Program-made: the position numbers and the translations under genes
The notes under the pieces: model-generated
Database searches by the model: none
Seen by the model: the letters and a program-made list of their open reading frames with translations, nothing else
Told to the model about the DNA's origin: nothing
NCBI RefSeq assembly: GCF_000737195.2
Contig: NZ_JALM01000005.1
Location: 114,728 to 178,727, forward strand
Reading direction: 5' to 3'
DNA: 64,000 nucleotides
Source: Sciscionella sediminilitoris
GTDB lineage: Bacteria; Actinomycetota; Actinomycetes; Mycobacteriales; Pseudonocardiaceae
Shown here: positions 44,497 to 52,535 of the stretch, one piece after another
Layout of the letters: the number at the start of each line of letters is the position of its first letter
Position numbering within the stretch: position 1 is the first letter of the stretch

Positions 44497-44530
44497 CGTC
44501 CCGAACTGACTGCCGCTCCCACCACGAAGC
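44457..44530 (-). ncRNA. Candidate iron-regulated small RNA
   Basis: On the minus strand a -10 (TAATAC, 44541-44536) overlaps the iron box, and the only thing downstream is the 16-bp-stem terminator. The predicted RNA is about 75-80 nt with a free 5' part and a terminator hairpin, the layout of iron-responsive sRNAs such as mycobacterial MrsI. No ORF longer than a few codons lies in it. The -35 is weak. Confidence 0.35.
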
Positions 44531-44538
44531 GACGCGTA

Positions 44539-44557
44539 TTAGGTTAGCCTAACCTGG
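44539..44557. promoter_or_regulatory. DtxR/IdeR-type iron box
   Basis: TTAGGTTAGCCTAACCTGG matches the 19-bp DtxR/IdeR consensus at 17 positions, with perfect AGGTTAG/CTAACCT arms. It is in a convergent gap between the ends of the GCS2 gene and fetB, so no ordinary gene starts at it. Confidence 0.8.
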
Positions 44558-44574
44558 CGAGGGAACGCAAGCGG

Positions 44575-45321
44575 TCACTTCGAGATTTCTCGGCGTACCC
44601 ACCCGGCCGCGATCAGCTCGACCACCACGAGGATCGCCAGACCCTCCACGACCAGCAGTCCGAGCAGTACGACCAGCTGTAATGCCCCCGCTTCCCAGGG
44701 GGAGGCGCCGCCGAGCAACATGCCGACGAAGGCACCCGGCAGGGTGACCAGGCCGACCGTCCTGGTCTGGTCGAGCGCGGGCACCAGGGCCTCGGCGGCC
44801 GGGCGGCGGATCACCTCGCGCACCGCGTCCCGCTCGGTGAACCCCAGCGAGAGCGCCGCCTCGTACTCGCCGTGCCGATCATGCAGCTCATCGAGGCCGC
44901 GCCGGGCGGAGAGAGTGGTCGCGGTCATCGCCCCGCCGATCAGGATGCCGCCGACCGGGATGAGCGCGATCCCGGTCGCGGGCAGCAGCCCCACGCCGAT
45001 GAGCGCGGCCAGCAACGGCACGGTGCCCGCGCAGATCGCCAGCCCGACGGCGAGCCCCCGGCGCCCCGTCTTCGTGCGCGCCGCCGAGGTCGCCGTCGCC
45101 ACCACGGCCATCAGCAGCACGAACAGCAGGGTGAGCGAGAGGTACTGCAGGACGAAGGTGATGATCGCGGAGACCGCGGCGAGCTGCACGATCGCGCGCA
45201 CCGCCGCCCTGGCCACCGGATACCCGCCGAGCAGGTGTCCGTACCTGCTCACCAGCGCGGCGAGCACGGTCAGGGTGACGCAGACTCCGGTGAGCAGCCG
45301 CCAGTCGGTATTGAGCACCAT
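44575..45321 (-). CDS. fetB: UPF0014/FetB-like iron-export permease
   Basis: A 248-residue membrane protein with about 7 hydrophobic segments. Family motifs: AAVRAIVQLAAVSAII, VATATSAART, IGGAMTATTLSARRGLDEL, and DQTRTVGLVTLPGAFVGMLLGGASP. In E. coli FetAB is an ABC iron exporter; here no FetA ATPase gene is adjacent, so it is an orphan. An iron box lies 18 bp beyond its 3' end. Confidence 0.85.
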   Translation of the reverse strand: MVLNTDWRLLTGVCVTLTVLAALVSRYGHLLGGYPVARAAVRAIVQLAAVSAIITFVLQYLSLTLLFVLLMAVVATATSAARTKTGRRGLAVGLAICAGTVPLLAALIGVGLLPATGIALIPVGGILIGGAMTATTLSARRGLDELHDRHGEYEAALSLGFTERDAVREVIRRPAAEALVPALDQTRTVGLVTLPGAFVGMLLGGASPWEAGALQLVVLLGLLVVEGLAILVVVELIAAGWVRREISK

Positions 45322-45352
45322 GGGCTCATCTTCGTCCTGTCGGCGCCCCGGC

Positions 45353-45991
45353 TCACGAGTGCGAGTCGAGAAGGGCGGGATCGAGGTGCCGGAGACCTGC
45401 GGTGGCGAAGGACGAGGCGAGCGCACCCGCCCGGCCGAGGTCGTCGGGGTGGACACGGAGGGCGTACCGGGCGCCGTGCACGGCGATGCCGACAAGAATG
45501 TCCGCGAGCATGCCGGATGTGGCGCTGTCGATGCGGCGGTCGTGGGCGGTGGCGACCGCGGTGACCCGCTCGGCGACCCGGGCGGTGATCGACCGCAGCA
45601 GCTCGCCGCGGACCGGGTGCGGGCTCTCCTCGGCGCGGTCGTCGAACAGCAGCCGGAAGCCGCCGGGATGCGCGGCCGCGTAGTCGTAGAAGGCGAGCAT
45701 GTCGGCGTGCACCTGCTCGTCGAGTGGCAGTCCCGCCGCCTTGTCATAGGTGTCGAACAGGCTTTCGGACAGCCGCTCCGCCTGGGTGTTCAGGCAGGCC
45801 GCGTAGAGCCGCTGCTTGTCACCGAAGTGCGCGTACAGCGTGGGTTTGGTGGTCTTCGCCCGGGCGGCGAGCTCCTCGACGGACGCCCCTCGGTAGCCGC
45901 GTTCGGCGAACACATCGCATGCCGCGTCGAGCAGCCGCTCGTGCACCGGGCGCGCCGTGCCGGTCTTCGCAGGTTTCCGCACGCGGGCCAC
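45353..45991 (-). CDS. TetR-family transcriptional regulator
   Basis: A 212-residue TetR protein: LLDAACDVFAERGYRGASVEELAARAKTTKPTLYAHFGDKQRLY is the HTH, followed by a long ligand domain. GTG 45991 abuts operator 1 and has no SD; with CATAGT 3 nt upstream, the true start may be GTG 45982 on a leaderless mRNA. Divergent from a secreted serine hydrolase and 31 bp upstream of fetB on the same strand. Confidence 0.87.
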   Translation of the reverse strand: MARVRKPAKTGTARPVHERLLDAACDVFAERGYRGASVEELAARAKTTKPTLYAHFGDKQRLYAACLNTQAERLSESLFDTYDKAAGLPLDEQVHADMLAFYDYAAAHPGGFRLLFDDRAEESPHPVRGELLRSITARVAERVTAVATAHDRRIDSATSGMLADILVGIAVHGARYALRVHPDDLGRAGALASSFATAGLRHLDPALLDSHS

Positions 45992-46008
45992 TTTACTATG
46001 CGGTAAAG
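45991..46008. promoter_or_regulatory. TetR operator 1
   Basis: CTTTACTATGCGGTAAAG, an 18-bp palindrome with CTTTAC/GTAAAG arms, overlapping the tetR start codon region. Partner of 46020-46037. Confidence 0.7.
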
Positions 46009-46019
46009 TCGTGCTAGGA

Positions 46020-46037
46020 CTTTACCAAACGGTAAAG
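46020..46037. promoter_or_regulatory. TetR operator 2
   Basis: CTTTACCAAACGGTAAAG, same 18-bp palindrome, 29 bp from operator 1, between the tetR gene and the serine-hydrolase start. Confidence 0.7.
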
Positions 46038-46088
46038 CCAGAGCGGTCACGACAAGGGCCGGTCCCGTGGCACAGAGAGGTGTGACGG

Positions 46089-47459
46089 ATGTTCCACAGG
46101 TTGCTGCGCGCCGCGGTAGGGGCGGCCGCGATGGTGCTGGTCATCTCGGGCACGGCGCTCGCCACCCCCGCACGGTCCGGTACCGAACAGTGCGCGCTGC
46201 CCACGGCGGGTGCGAAGTTCCCGACGGCGGACCCGGAACGGGTGGCGCTGGACCCGGGGGCGGTGCGCGAGGCGATCGGCTACGCGGCCACGCATCTGCG
46301 GTTGTCGGTGCAGATCTTCCGGAACAACTGCCAGGTCGGGGCCGGTCCGCTGGACGCGGTCACCGACAGGATCCCGTGGAACGTCTGGAGTTCCACCAAG
46401 GCGGTCGTGTCGATGCTGACCGGGATCGCCGCGGATCGGGGCGCACTGGCCCTGGATGATCCGATCGGCCGGTACCTGCCCCGCGGCGCCGGGTGGGGCG
46501 ACGCCGCGCACCGGGCGATCACCGTCCGGCAGCTGCTCGCCCAGACCTCCGGCCTGCGCCAGGCGATCGTCTCCGAGGCGGGGACCCTCGGCACCGATCC
46601 GCACATCGCCCGGGAAGCCCTGTCCCAGCCGCTGGATCATGAGCCCGGGACGCATTTCGCCTATGGGCAGCGCGATCCGGATCTGCTGGCCTATGTCGTC
46701 CAGCGCGCGGTCGGCCAGGACCTCCAGGGATTCGCGCAGCGGTTCCTGTTCGATCCGCTGGGCATCCCGCAGTCGAGCTATTTCTGGCTTCGCGATCGCA
46801 CCGGGAACACCTACGGCTACGCGAACCTGTTCATTCCGCCGGCGCAGTACGCGAAACTGGGCCTGCTGATGCAGAACGACGGGGTCTGGGCCGGGAAGCG
46901 GGTCCTGTCCACGGGATACGTGCGCCAGGTCGGCATGCCCGGTGACACCAACGGTTGCTACGGGCTGCTGTTCTGGAGCAACCGCGGGAACAGCTGCACC
47001 AGCGCGGACATCCCCAGCGCGCAGACGGTCGGGCACCGGATGATTCCGAGTGCGCCCCGCGATCTGTACGCGATGGTCGGTTTCCTGCAGCAGAACAACT
47101 TCGTCATCCCGAGCCTGAACATGACCGTCAGCTGGACCGGGATCCTCGGTGACACGGCGCCGAACCTCGGCTCGCTGATCTCGGCCAACCTCGGCGCCTC
47201 GGACCTCTACTACAACTTCTTCCGCATCCTGATGCGCGGTGTCACGGACCGACACATTCCCGATCCCGGTCCGTTCCGGGCCCCGCCGTTCTCCTTCGAC
47301 GTCAACCCGATCCACTACGCCGATCCCCGGGTGCTGCTGCACGACCTGGCGCCCGGCCGCGGCTGCACCATCCTGGTCTGCGGTGGAACCATTCCGCTCA
47401 AGGGACTCGCGCAGAACGTCGAAGCGATCGCCAGGACGCTGCTGTCCGCCCCGGCCTAG
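46089..47459 (+). CDS. Secreted class-C beta-lactamase-like serine hydrolase
   Basis: A 456-residue protein with a signal peptide (AAVGAAAMVLVISGTALA). SxxK is SSTK (101-104) in WNVWSSTKAVV; a Tyr motif is YGQRD; other beta-lactamase-family segments are LLAQTSGLRQ and YAKLGLLMQNDGVW. Five or six Cys in the mature enzyme imply disulfides. It is probably an exported esterase/peptidase or lactamase induced through the adjacent TetR. AGAGG precedes the ATG. 3' end overlaps the MFS gene by 4 bp. Confidence 0.82.
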   Translation: MFHRLLRAAVGAAAMVLVISGTALATPARSGTEQCALPTAGAKFPTADPERVALDPGAVREAIGYAATHLRLSVQIFRNNCQVGAGPLDAVTDRIPWNVWSSTKAVVSMLTGIAADRGALALDDPIGRYLPRGAGWGDAAHRAITVRQLLAQTSGLRQAIVSEAGTLGTDPHIAREALSQPLDHEPGTHFAYGQRDPDLLAYVVQRAVGQDLQGFAQRFLFDPLGIPQSSYFWLRDRTGNTYGYANLFIPPAQYAKLGLLMQNDGVWAGKRVLSTGYVRQVGMPGDTNGCYGLLFWSNRGNSCTSADIPSAQTVGHRMIPSAPRDLYAMVGFLQQNNFVIPSLNMTVSWTGILGDTAPNLGSLISANLGASDLYYNFFRILMRGVTDRHIPDPGPFRAPPFSFDVNPIHYADPRVLLHDLAPGRGCTILVCGGTIPLKGLAQNVEAIARTLLSAPA

Positions 47460-48787
47460 GAGACCGTCGGGCGGGCCCGGAACAGCGGAATCCGGTACTT
47501 CCCGCGCGCGGCGAGCACGAGCCCGCCCGTGCAGGCGGCGAGCACGGCGATGATCCCGCCGACGACCATCGGAGCCCGGCCGCCGAACTGCGCGGCGAGC
47601 CAGCCGGACACCGGTCCGCCGATCGGGTTCCCGCCGAGCATCATCAGCATGTAGATGCCCATGACCCGGCCGCGCATGGCGGGGGAGACGGACAGCTGCA
47701 CGGTGGAGTTCGCCGCGGTGGTGAAGGTCAGCATCGCCGCCCCGGTCGGTATGAGCACCAGGCCGACGAGCCACAGGGTCGGCATGAGCCCGGAGATCGC
47801 CTCGAGCACGCCGAACACCAGTGCCCCGCCGAGCAGTACCCGCAGGCGCGGCGAACCGCGCCCGCTTCGCCGCGCCGCGAGGACCGCACCGGTCAAGGTA
47901 CCGATGGCGAGCAGGGTGGAGAGCAGGCCGTAGGCGCTCGCGGTCGAACTGAACACATTGCGCGCGACCAGCGCCAGCGTCACATAGAAGTTCAGGCCGA
48001 ACGTGGAGATGAAGAAGACGAGGGCGAACAGGGTGATCAGATCGGCGCGTTTGGACACGTAGCGCAGGCCCTCGCGCAACTGTCCCTTGGCGCGGGGTAC
48101 CCGTTCGGGAAGATAGAGCCGTTTCGTGTCCATCAGCCACAACCCGCCGAGCACGCCGACGAAGGTGGCCGCGTTGATCAGGAACACCCAGCCGGAGCCG
48201 ACCGCGGTGATCATCACCCCGGCGATCGCGGGACCGACCATGCGGGCGAGGTTGAAGGTCATCGAGTTCAGTGCCACGGCATTGGTGAGCTGACTCTTGC
48301 CGACCATCTCCACCACGAAGGACTGGCGCACCGGGGTCTCGATCGCGGTGCCGACCCCGAGCGCGAAGCAGAGCACGTAGACCTGCCACAGCGCGACCGT
48401 GCCGCTGACCGTGAGCAGGCCGAGCACCAGCGCGCACAGGCCGAGTACCGATTCCAGTACGAGCAGCAGTTTCCGCTTGTCCATCCGGTCGGCGAGCACC
48501 CCGGCCCACAGGGAGAGCAACAGGGTGGGAATGAATTGCAGTGCCGCGGCGAAACCGAGTGCGGTCGGGGAGCCGTGCGCGAGATCGAGCACGAGCCAGT
48601 CCTGCGCGACACGCTGCATCCAGACGCCGGTCAGCGAAAGGACCTGACCGCTTGCGTAGAGCCGGTAGTTGCGTTCGGCGAGCGAGCCGAACATCGCGCG
48701 CCAACGGGGTTTCGCACTGTCCGAAGTGGACTGATCGGTGGGTGTGGTTGGCTGAGTTCCGTGCTGGTCATCGGCATCGGCAGCCAA
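47456..48787 (-). CDS. MFS transporter (EntS/DHA-like)
   Basis: A 443-residue protein with 12 membrane segments. The MFS loop motif is GVLADRMDKRKLLL. VWMQRVAQDWLVLDL and RQSFVVEMVG match the MFS_3 (enterobactin exporter-like) group; export of siderophores or drugs is possible. The TTG start at 48787 is supported by GAGGTGAT 5 nt upstream. Confidence 0.85.
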   Translation of the reverse strand: MAADADDQHGTQPTTPTDQSTSDSAKPRWRAMFGSLAERNYRLYASGQVLSLTGVWMQRVAQDWLVLDLAHGSPTALGFAAALQFIPTLLLSLWAGVLADRMDKRKLLLVLESVLGLCALVLGLLTVSGTVALWQVYVLCFALGVGTAIETPVRQSFVVEMVGKSQLTNAVALNSMTFNLARMVGPAIAGVMITAVGSGWVFLINAATFVGVLGGLWLMDTKRLYLPERVPRAKGQLREGLRYVSKRADLITLFALVFFISTFGLNFYVTLALVARNVFSSTASAYGLLSTLLAIGTLTGAVLAARRSGRGSPRLRVLLGGALVFGVLEAISGLMPTLWLVGLVLIPTGAAMLTFTTAANSTVQLSVSPAMRGRVMGIYMLMMLGGNPIGGPVSGWLAAQFGGRAPMVVGGIIAVLAACTGGLVLAARGKYRIPLFRARPTVS

Positions 48788-48819
48788 GTGCTATCACCTC
48801 AGTTCATGCTTAGCTTACC

Positions 48820-50274
48820 TCATGAACTCAAGGCCTGCTGGAGCGGACCGACGCCGAAGTAGGCGAGGAAGGCCACCGCGACCACCCACATGAGCGGGTG
48901 CACGGAGCGCGCTTTTCCGCTGCACGACTGCAAAAGCACATAGGAGATGAAGCCCGCGCCGATCCCGTTGGCGATGGAGTACGTGAAAGACATCACCACG
49001 ATCGTGAGAAAGGCGGGCAGCGCCACGGTGAAGTCGCGGAAGTCGATACCGGCGACCTGTCCCATCATCATCGCGCCGACCACGACGAGCGCCGGTGCGG
49101 CCGCTTCGACCGGCACCACCTCGTAGAGCGGGGTCAGGAACATCGCCACGAGGAAAAGCCCGCCGGTGACCACGTTCGCCAATCCGGTGCGCGCGCCCTC
49201 GGCGACCCCGGAGGTGGACTCCACGAACACGGTGTTCGAACTCGCCGAGGCCGCGCCACCGGCGACCGCGCCGAGTCCTTCCACGAACAGGGCTTTCCCG
49301 ATCCCCGGGAACTGCCCCTTCTCGTCCAGGTAACCGGCCTCCTTGCCGATCCCGGTCATGGTGCCCATCGCGTCGAAGAAATTCGCCACCACGAGGGTGA
49401 AGACCAGCAGCACCACGGTGATCACCGGAAGCCGGGTCCACGCGCCGAAGGAGATGTCGCCGACCAGCGAGAGATCGGGAAGCCCGAGTACCTGGTGCGG
49501 CACGGCGGGATAGGACAGGTTCCAGCCCTTCGCGTTCGTCCCGTTCGATTTCCCCGCGTGCGCGATCGCCTCGACGATGATCGAGAGCACCGTGGTGCCG
49601 AGTACCCCGAGCAGGATCGCCCCGCGAACCTTGCGGGCGACCAGGATCCCGGTGCCGAGCAGGCCGAGGACGAACACCAGCGTCGGCCAGGAGGCGATCG
49701 AGCCGTTGATGCCGAGCTGCACCGGGGTGGTGGTGTTCGCCGAGTCCGGGATCCGGCGCACGAAACCGGCGTCCACGAAACCGATCAGGCAGATGTACAT
49801 CCCGATGCCCGCGGCGATCGCGGATTTCAGCGGTGGCGGGACCGCGTTGAACACCGCCGTGCGGAACCCGGTCGCGACCAGCAGCACGATCACGATCCCG
49901 TCCACCACGACGAGGCCCATTGCCTCCGGCCAGCTCACCTGCGGGGCGATCGAGGCGGCGAGCAGGGTGTTGATGCCGAGCCCGGCAGCGATCGCGAAGG
50001 GATAGTTCGCGATCAGGCCCATCGCGATGGTGAGCACCCCGGCCACCAGCGCGGTCACCGCGGCGACCTGGTTCACCGGGAGAATCCCGCCGAGCACATC
50101 CCGTTTGGCGTTGGCCGCTCCCGGGGAACTGCTGCCCAGGATGACCGGATTGAGCAGCACGATGTAGGCCATGGTCACGAACGTGACCAGGCCACCGCGT
50201 ACTTCCCTGCCGACCGTCGAGCCGCGCTCGCTGATCTTGAAGAAGCCATCGAGTTTGCCGGTTGTCGCGGTCAT
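48820..50274 (-). CDS. NCS2 purine permease (AzgA-like)
   Basis: A 484-residue permease with 12-14 membrane segments. It begins FFKISERGSTVGREVRGGLVTF as adenine/guanine/hypoxanthine permeases do, then FVTMAYIVLLNPVIL, AGLGINTL, and FFDAMGTMTGIGKEAGYLD, and ESTSGVAEGARTG. Likely imports purine bases. Upstream on the other strand is DUF2530. Confidence 0.9.
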   Translation of the reverse strand: MTATTGKLDGFFKISERGSTVGREVRGGLVTFVTMAYIVLLNPVILGSSSPGAANAKRDVLGGILPVNQVAAVTALVAGVLTIAMGLIANYPFAIAAGLGINTLLAASIAPQVSWPEAMGLVVVDGIVIVLLVATGFRTAVFNAVPPPLKSAIAAGIGMYICLIGFVDAGFVRRIPDSANTTTPVQLGINGSIASWPTLVFVLGLLGTGILVARKVRGAILLGVLGTTVLSIIVEAIAHAGKSNGTNAKGWNLSYPAVPHQVLGLPDLSLVGDISFGAWTRLPVITVVLLVFTLVVANFFDAMGTMTGIGKEAGYLDEKGQFPGIGKALFVEGLGAVAGGAASASSNTVFVESTSGVAEGARTGLANVVTGGLFLVAMFLTPLYEVVPVEAAAPALVVVGAMMMGQVAGIDFRDFTVALPAFLTIVVMSFTYSIANGIGAGFISYVLLQSCSGKARSVHPLMWVVAVAFLAYFGVGPLQQALSS

Positions 50275-50301
50275 CTCCGCCCCTCGTTTAGGCTGCTAGA
50301 C

Positions 50302-50583
50302 GTGTCTGACGCTAGCGAACGGGATGCGCCCGAGCTCGAACCGGTGCCACCGTTGCCGAGGAAGCTGACCGATCTGCGACCGGTCGCGTTCATCGGGATC
50401 GGCGCCTTTCTCGTGGCCTTCCTCGTGCTCTGCGTCCTCGGTGAGCGGGGCGAATGGTTCTGGGTGACGCTCTACGGCACGGTCGGCGGGATCCTGTTCT
50501 TCGGGCTCTCCGAATGGCAGCGCGCCGCGGCGAAGCGGGGCTCGCGCGGCGCGCAGACCGGCTTCGACACCGACGATTCCTAG
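50302..50583 (+). CDS. DUF2530 small membrane protein
   Basis: A 93-residue protein with two membrane helices (AFIGIGAFLVAFLVLCVLG and WFWVTLYGTVGGILFFGL), typical of actinobacterial DUF2530. GTG start. Its stop codon (50581-50583) overlaps the first base of a MITE-like element. Confidence 0.75.
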   Translation: MSDASERDAPELEPVPPLPRKLTDLRPVAFIGIGAFLVAFLVLCVLGERGEWFWVTLYGTVGGILFFGLSEWQRAAAKRGSRGAQTGFDTDDS

Positions 50584-50742
50584 AGTTCGTTGCATAATGA
50601 CCTCCGTCGCGAGCGGGGATCAGATTGGATGCATCGCAAGGCGGAGGATTGAGCCATAGCGGCAGCTATGGTGATTGACGACAACGCAGCGAGGCGCCGA
50701 TCTGGCCCCGCGCAGCAGGTGGCGTCATTGTGCAATGAGCTC
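50583..50742. mobile_element. 160-bp MITE-like inverted-repeat element
   Basis: The ends are inverted repeats: GAGTTCGTTGCATAATGAC at 50583-50601 and, reversed, GAGCTCATTGCACAATGAC at 50742-50724 (16 of 19 match), and looser similarity extends to about 50 bp. A CCATAGC/GCTATGG hairpin (50654-50671) sits in the centre. CTA flanks both sides (50580-50582, 50743-50745), consistent with a 3-bp target duplication. It has no ORF. It fills the gap exactly between the convergent DUF2530 and nadE genes. Confidence 0.7.
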
Positions 50743-52458
50743 CTAACCCTCGCGCCAGGCCGAGGTCAGCGGGAGGCGGCGGTCCCGGCCGAAGGCCTTG
50801 GCCGAGACCTTGGTGCCCGGCGGGTACTGGCGGCGCTTGTACTCGGCCCGGTCGACCAGCCGGATCACCTTGTTCACCAGTTCCGGATCGAACCCGGCCG
50901 CGAGGATCTCCGCGTAGCCGCGGTCACCCTCCACATAGTCCACGAGGATCTGATCGAGCACCTCGTACGGCGGCAGCGAATCGGTGTCCTGCTGGCCGGG
51001 CCGCAGTTCCGCGGACGGTGGTTTCTCGATGGAGTTCGGCGGGATCGGCGGGGTCTCGCCGCGCTTCTCCGCCTCCGCGTTGCGCCATTTCGCCAGCTGC
51101 CACACCAGCGTCTTGGGCACATCCTTGATCGGGGCGAATCCGCCGACCGCGTCCCCGTACATGGTGGAGTAGCCGACCGAGAGCTCGGTCTTGTTCCCCG
51201 GCGCGAGCACCAGGTGCCCCTCCTGATTGGACAGCGCCATGACCAGTGTTCCCCGGCAACGGGCCTGCACGTTCTCCTCGGCGAGCCCGGTCAGCCCGAG
51301 GGTGTCCACATAGTTCGCGACCATCGCGGCGATGGGCACCGTGCGGAAGTGGCAGCCGATGCGCTCGGCGAGTTCCTCGGCGTCCGAGCGGGAATGCTCC
51401 GAGGAGTACACCGAGGGCATGGACACCCCGTGGAGCGCGTCCGCGCCCAGTGCGTCCGCGGTCAGCGCCGCGCACACCGAGGAGTCGATCCCGCCGGAGA
51501 ACCCGAAGATCACCGAGTGGAATCCGTTCTTGTGCGCATAGTCGCGCAGGCCGGTGACCAGCGCGGACCATACCTCGGCCTCGTCACCGAGCGGTTCGGC
51601 GATGAACGGCCCGTGGTCGCTCGGGTAGTCGGGGAGCGGTTGGGCGCCGAGCGTGATCCGGCGGGTCTCGAACCCGGCGACCGGTCCTTCGGTACGCGCC
51701 GCCCCGCCGGGCAGGTCCAGGTCGAGCAGCTGCAGGTGCTCGACGAACTGCGGGGCGCGGGAGACCAGCGAGCCCTCGGCGTCCACGATCATCGAATCCC
51801 CGTCGAAGACCAGGTCGTCCTGCCCGCCGACCAGGTTGCAGTAGGCCAGCGCGGCCCCGGTCTCCCGGGCGCGGCGGGAGACCAGTTCGAACCGGGCGTC
51901 GTCCTTGTTCCGCTCGTACGGTGAGGCGTTCGGGATGACGACCAGGTCAACCCCGGCCTCGCGCAGCGCGGCGAGCGGACCGCTGGCGTGCCAGAGGTCC
52001 TCGCAGATGGCCATGCCGATCTCCAGGCCGTGCAGCCGCAGGATGTCCAGGCTGGTGCCCTTGGCGAAGTAGCGGCGCTCGTCGAACACCCCGTAGTTGG
52101 GCAGATGATGCTTGAACTGCCGGGCCACGATCGCGCCGCGGTGCAGCACGGCGACCGCGTTGCGCACCCCTTCGGCGTCGCTGTCCAGGTAACCGGCGAC
52201 CACGGCCAGCTCCCCGCAGCCCGCCTCCTCGAGCTCGGTGGCCAGCCGTTCGATGCGGCGCGCCGATGCGGTCACGAAGGTCTCCCGCAGCGCGAGGTCC
52301 TCGACCGGGTAACCGGCGATCGCCAGCTCGCCGAACACGACGAGGTGCGCCCCGCGCTCGGCGGCCTTGCGTGACCAGTCGAGCACCTGTGCGGCGTTGC
52401 CCTCGAGGTCTCCGACGCACGGGTTGGTCTGGGCCATGGCGATGCGCAGCTTCGGCAT
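50743..52458 (-). CDS. nadE: Glutamine-dependent NAD+ synthetase
   Basis: A 571-residue two-domain enzyme making NAD+ from deamido-NAD+. The N-terminal nitrilase-like glutaminase has the triad E44 (FGELAIAG), K116 (FKHHLPNY), C152 (AICEDLW). The C-terminal synthetase has the PP-loop SGGIDSS (321-327). ATG 52458; an in-frame ATG at 52476 is an alternative. Confidence 0.93.
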   Translation of the reverse strand: MPKLRIAMAQTNPCVGDLEGNAAQVLDWSRKAAERGAHLVVFGELAIAGYPVEDLALRETFVTASARRIERLATELEEAGCGELAVVAGYLDSDAEGVRNAVAVLHRGAIVARQFKHHLPNYGVFDERRYFAKGTSLDILRLHGLEIGMAICEDLWHASGPLAALREAGVDLVVIPNASPYERNKDDARFELVSRRARETGAALAYCNLVGGQDDLVFDGDSMIVDAEGSLVSRAPQFVEHLQLLDLDLPGGAARTEGPVAGFETRRITLGAQPLPDYPSDHGPFIAEPLGDEAEVWSALVTGLRDYAHKNGFHSVIFGFSGGIDSSVCAALTADALGADALHGVSMPSVYSSEHSRSDAEELAERIGCHFRTVPIAAMVANYVDTLGLTGLAEENVQARCRGTLVMALSNQEGHLVLAPGNKTELSVGYSTMYGDAVGGFAPIKDVPKTLVWQLAKWRNAEAEKRGETPPIPPNSIEKPPSAELRPGQQDTDSLPPYEVLDQILVDYVEGDRGYAEILAAGFDPELVNKVIRLVDRAEYKRRQYPPGTKVSAKAFGRDRRLPLTSAWREG

Positions 52459-52535
52459 GCCGCCATTGTCCGTCATCGCCGTGCGCGACCACACGCAACG
52501 TCGGTCACACGGGAGGGGGTGGCAGGATCGGACAG

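Noticed and set aside
46047..48704. 885-residue minus-strand frame over the serine hydrolase and MFS genes
   Set aside because: It mixes shadow frames of two real genes and its composition (Arg/Gly/Ala-rich) is not protein-like.
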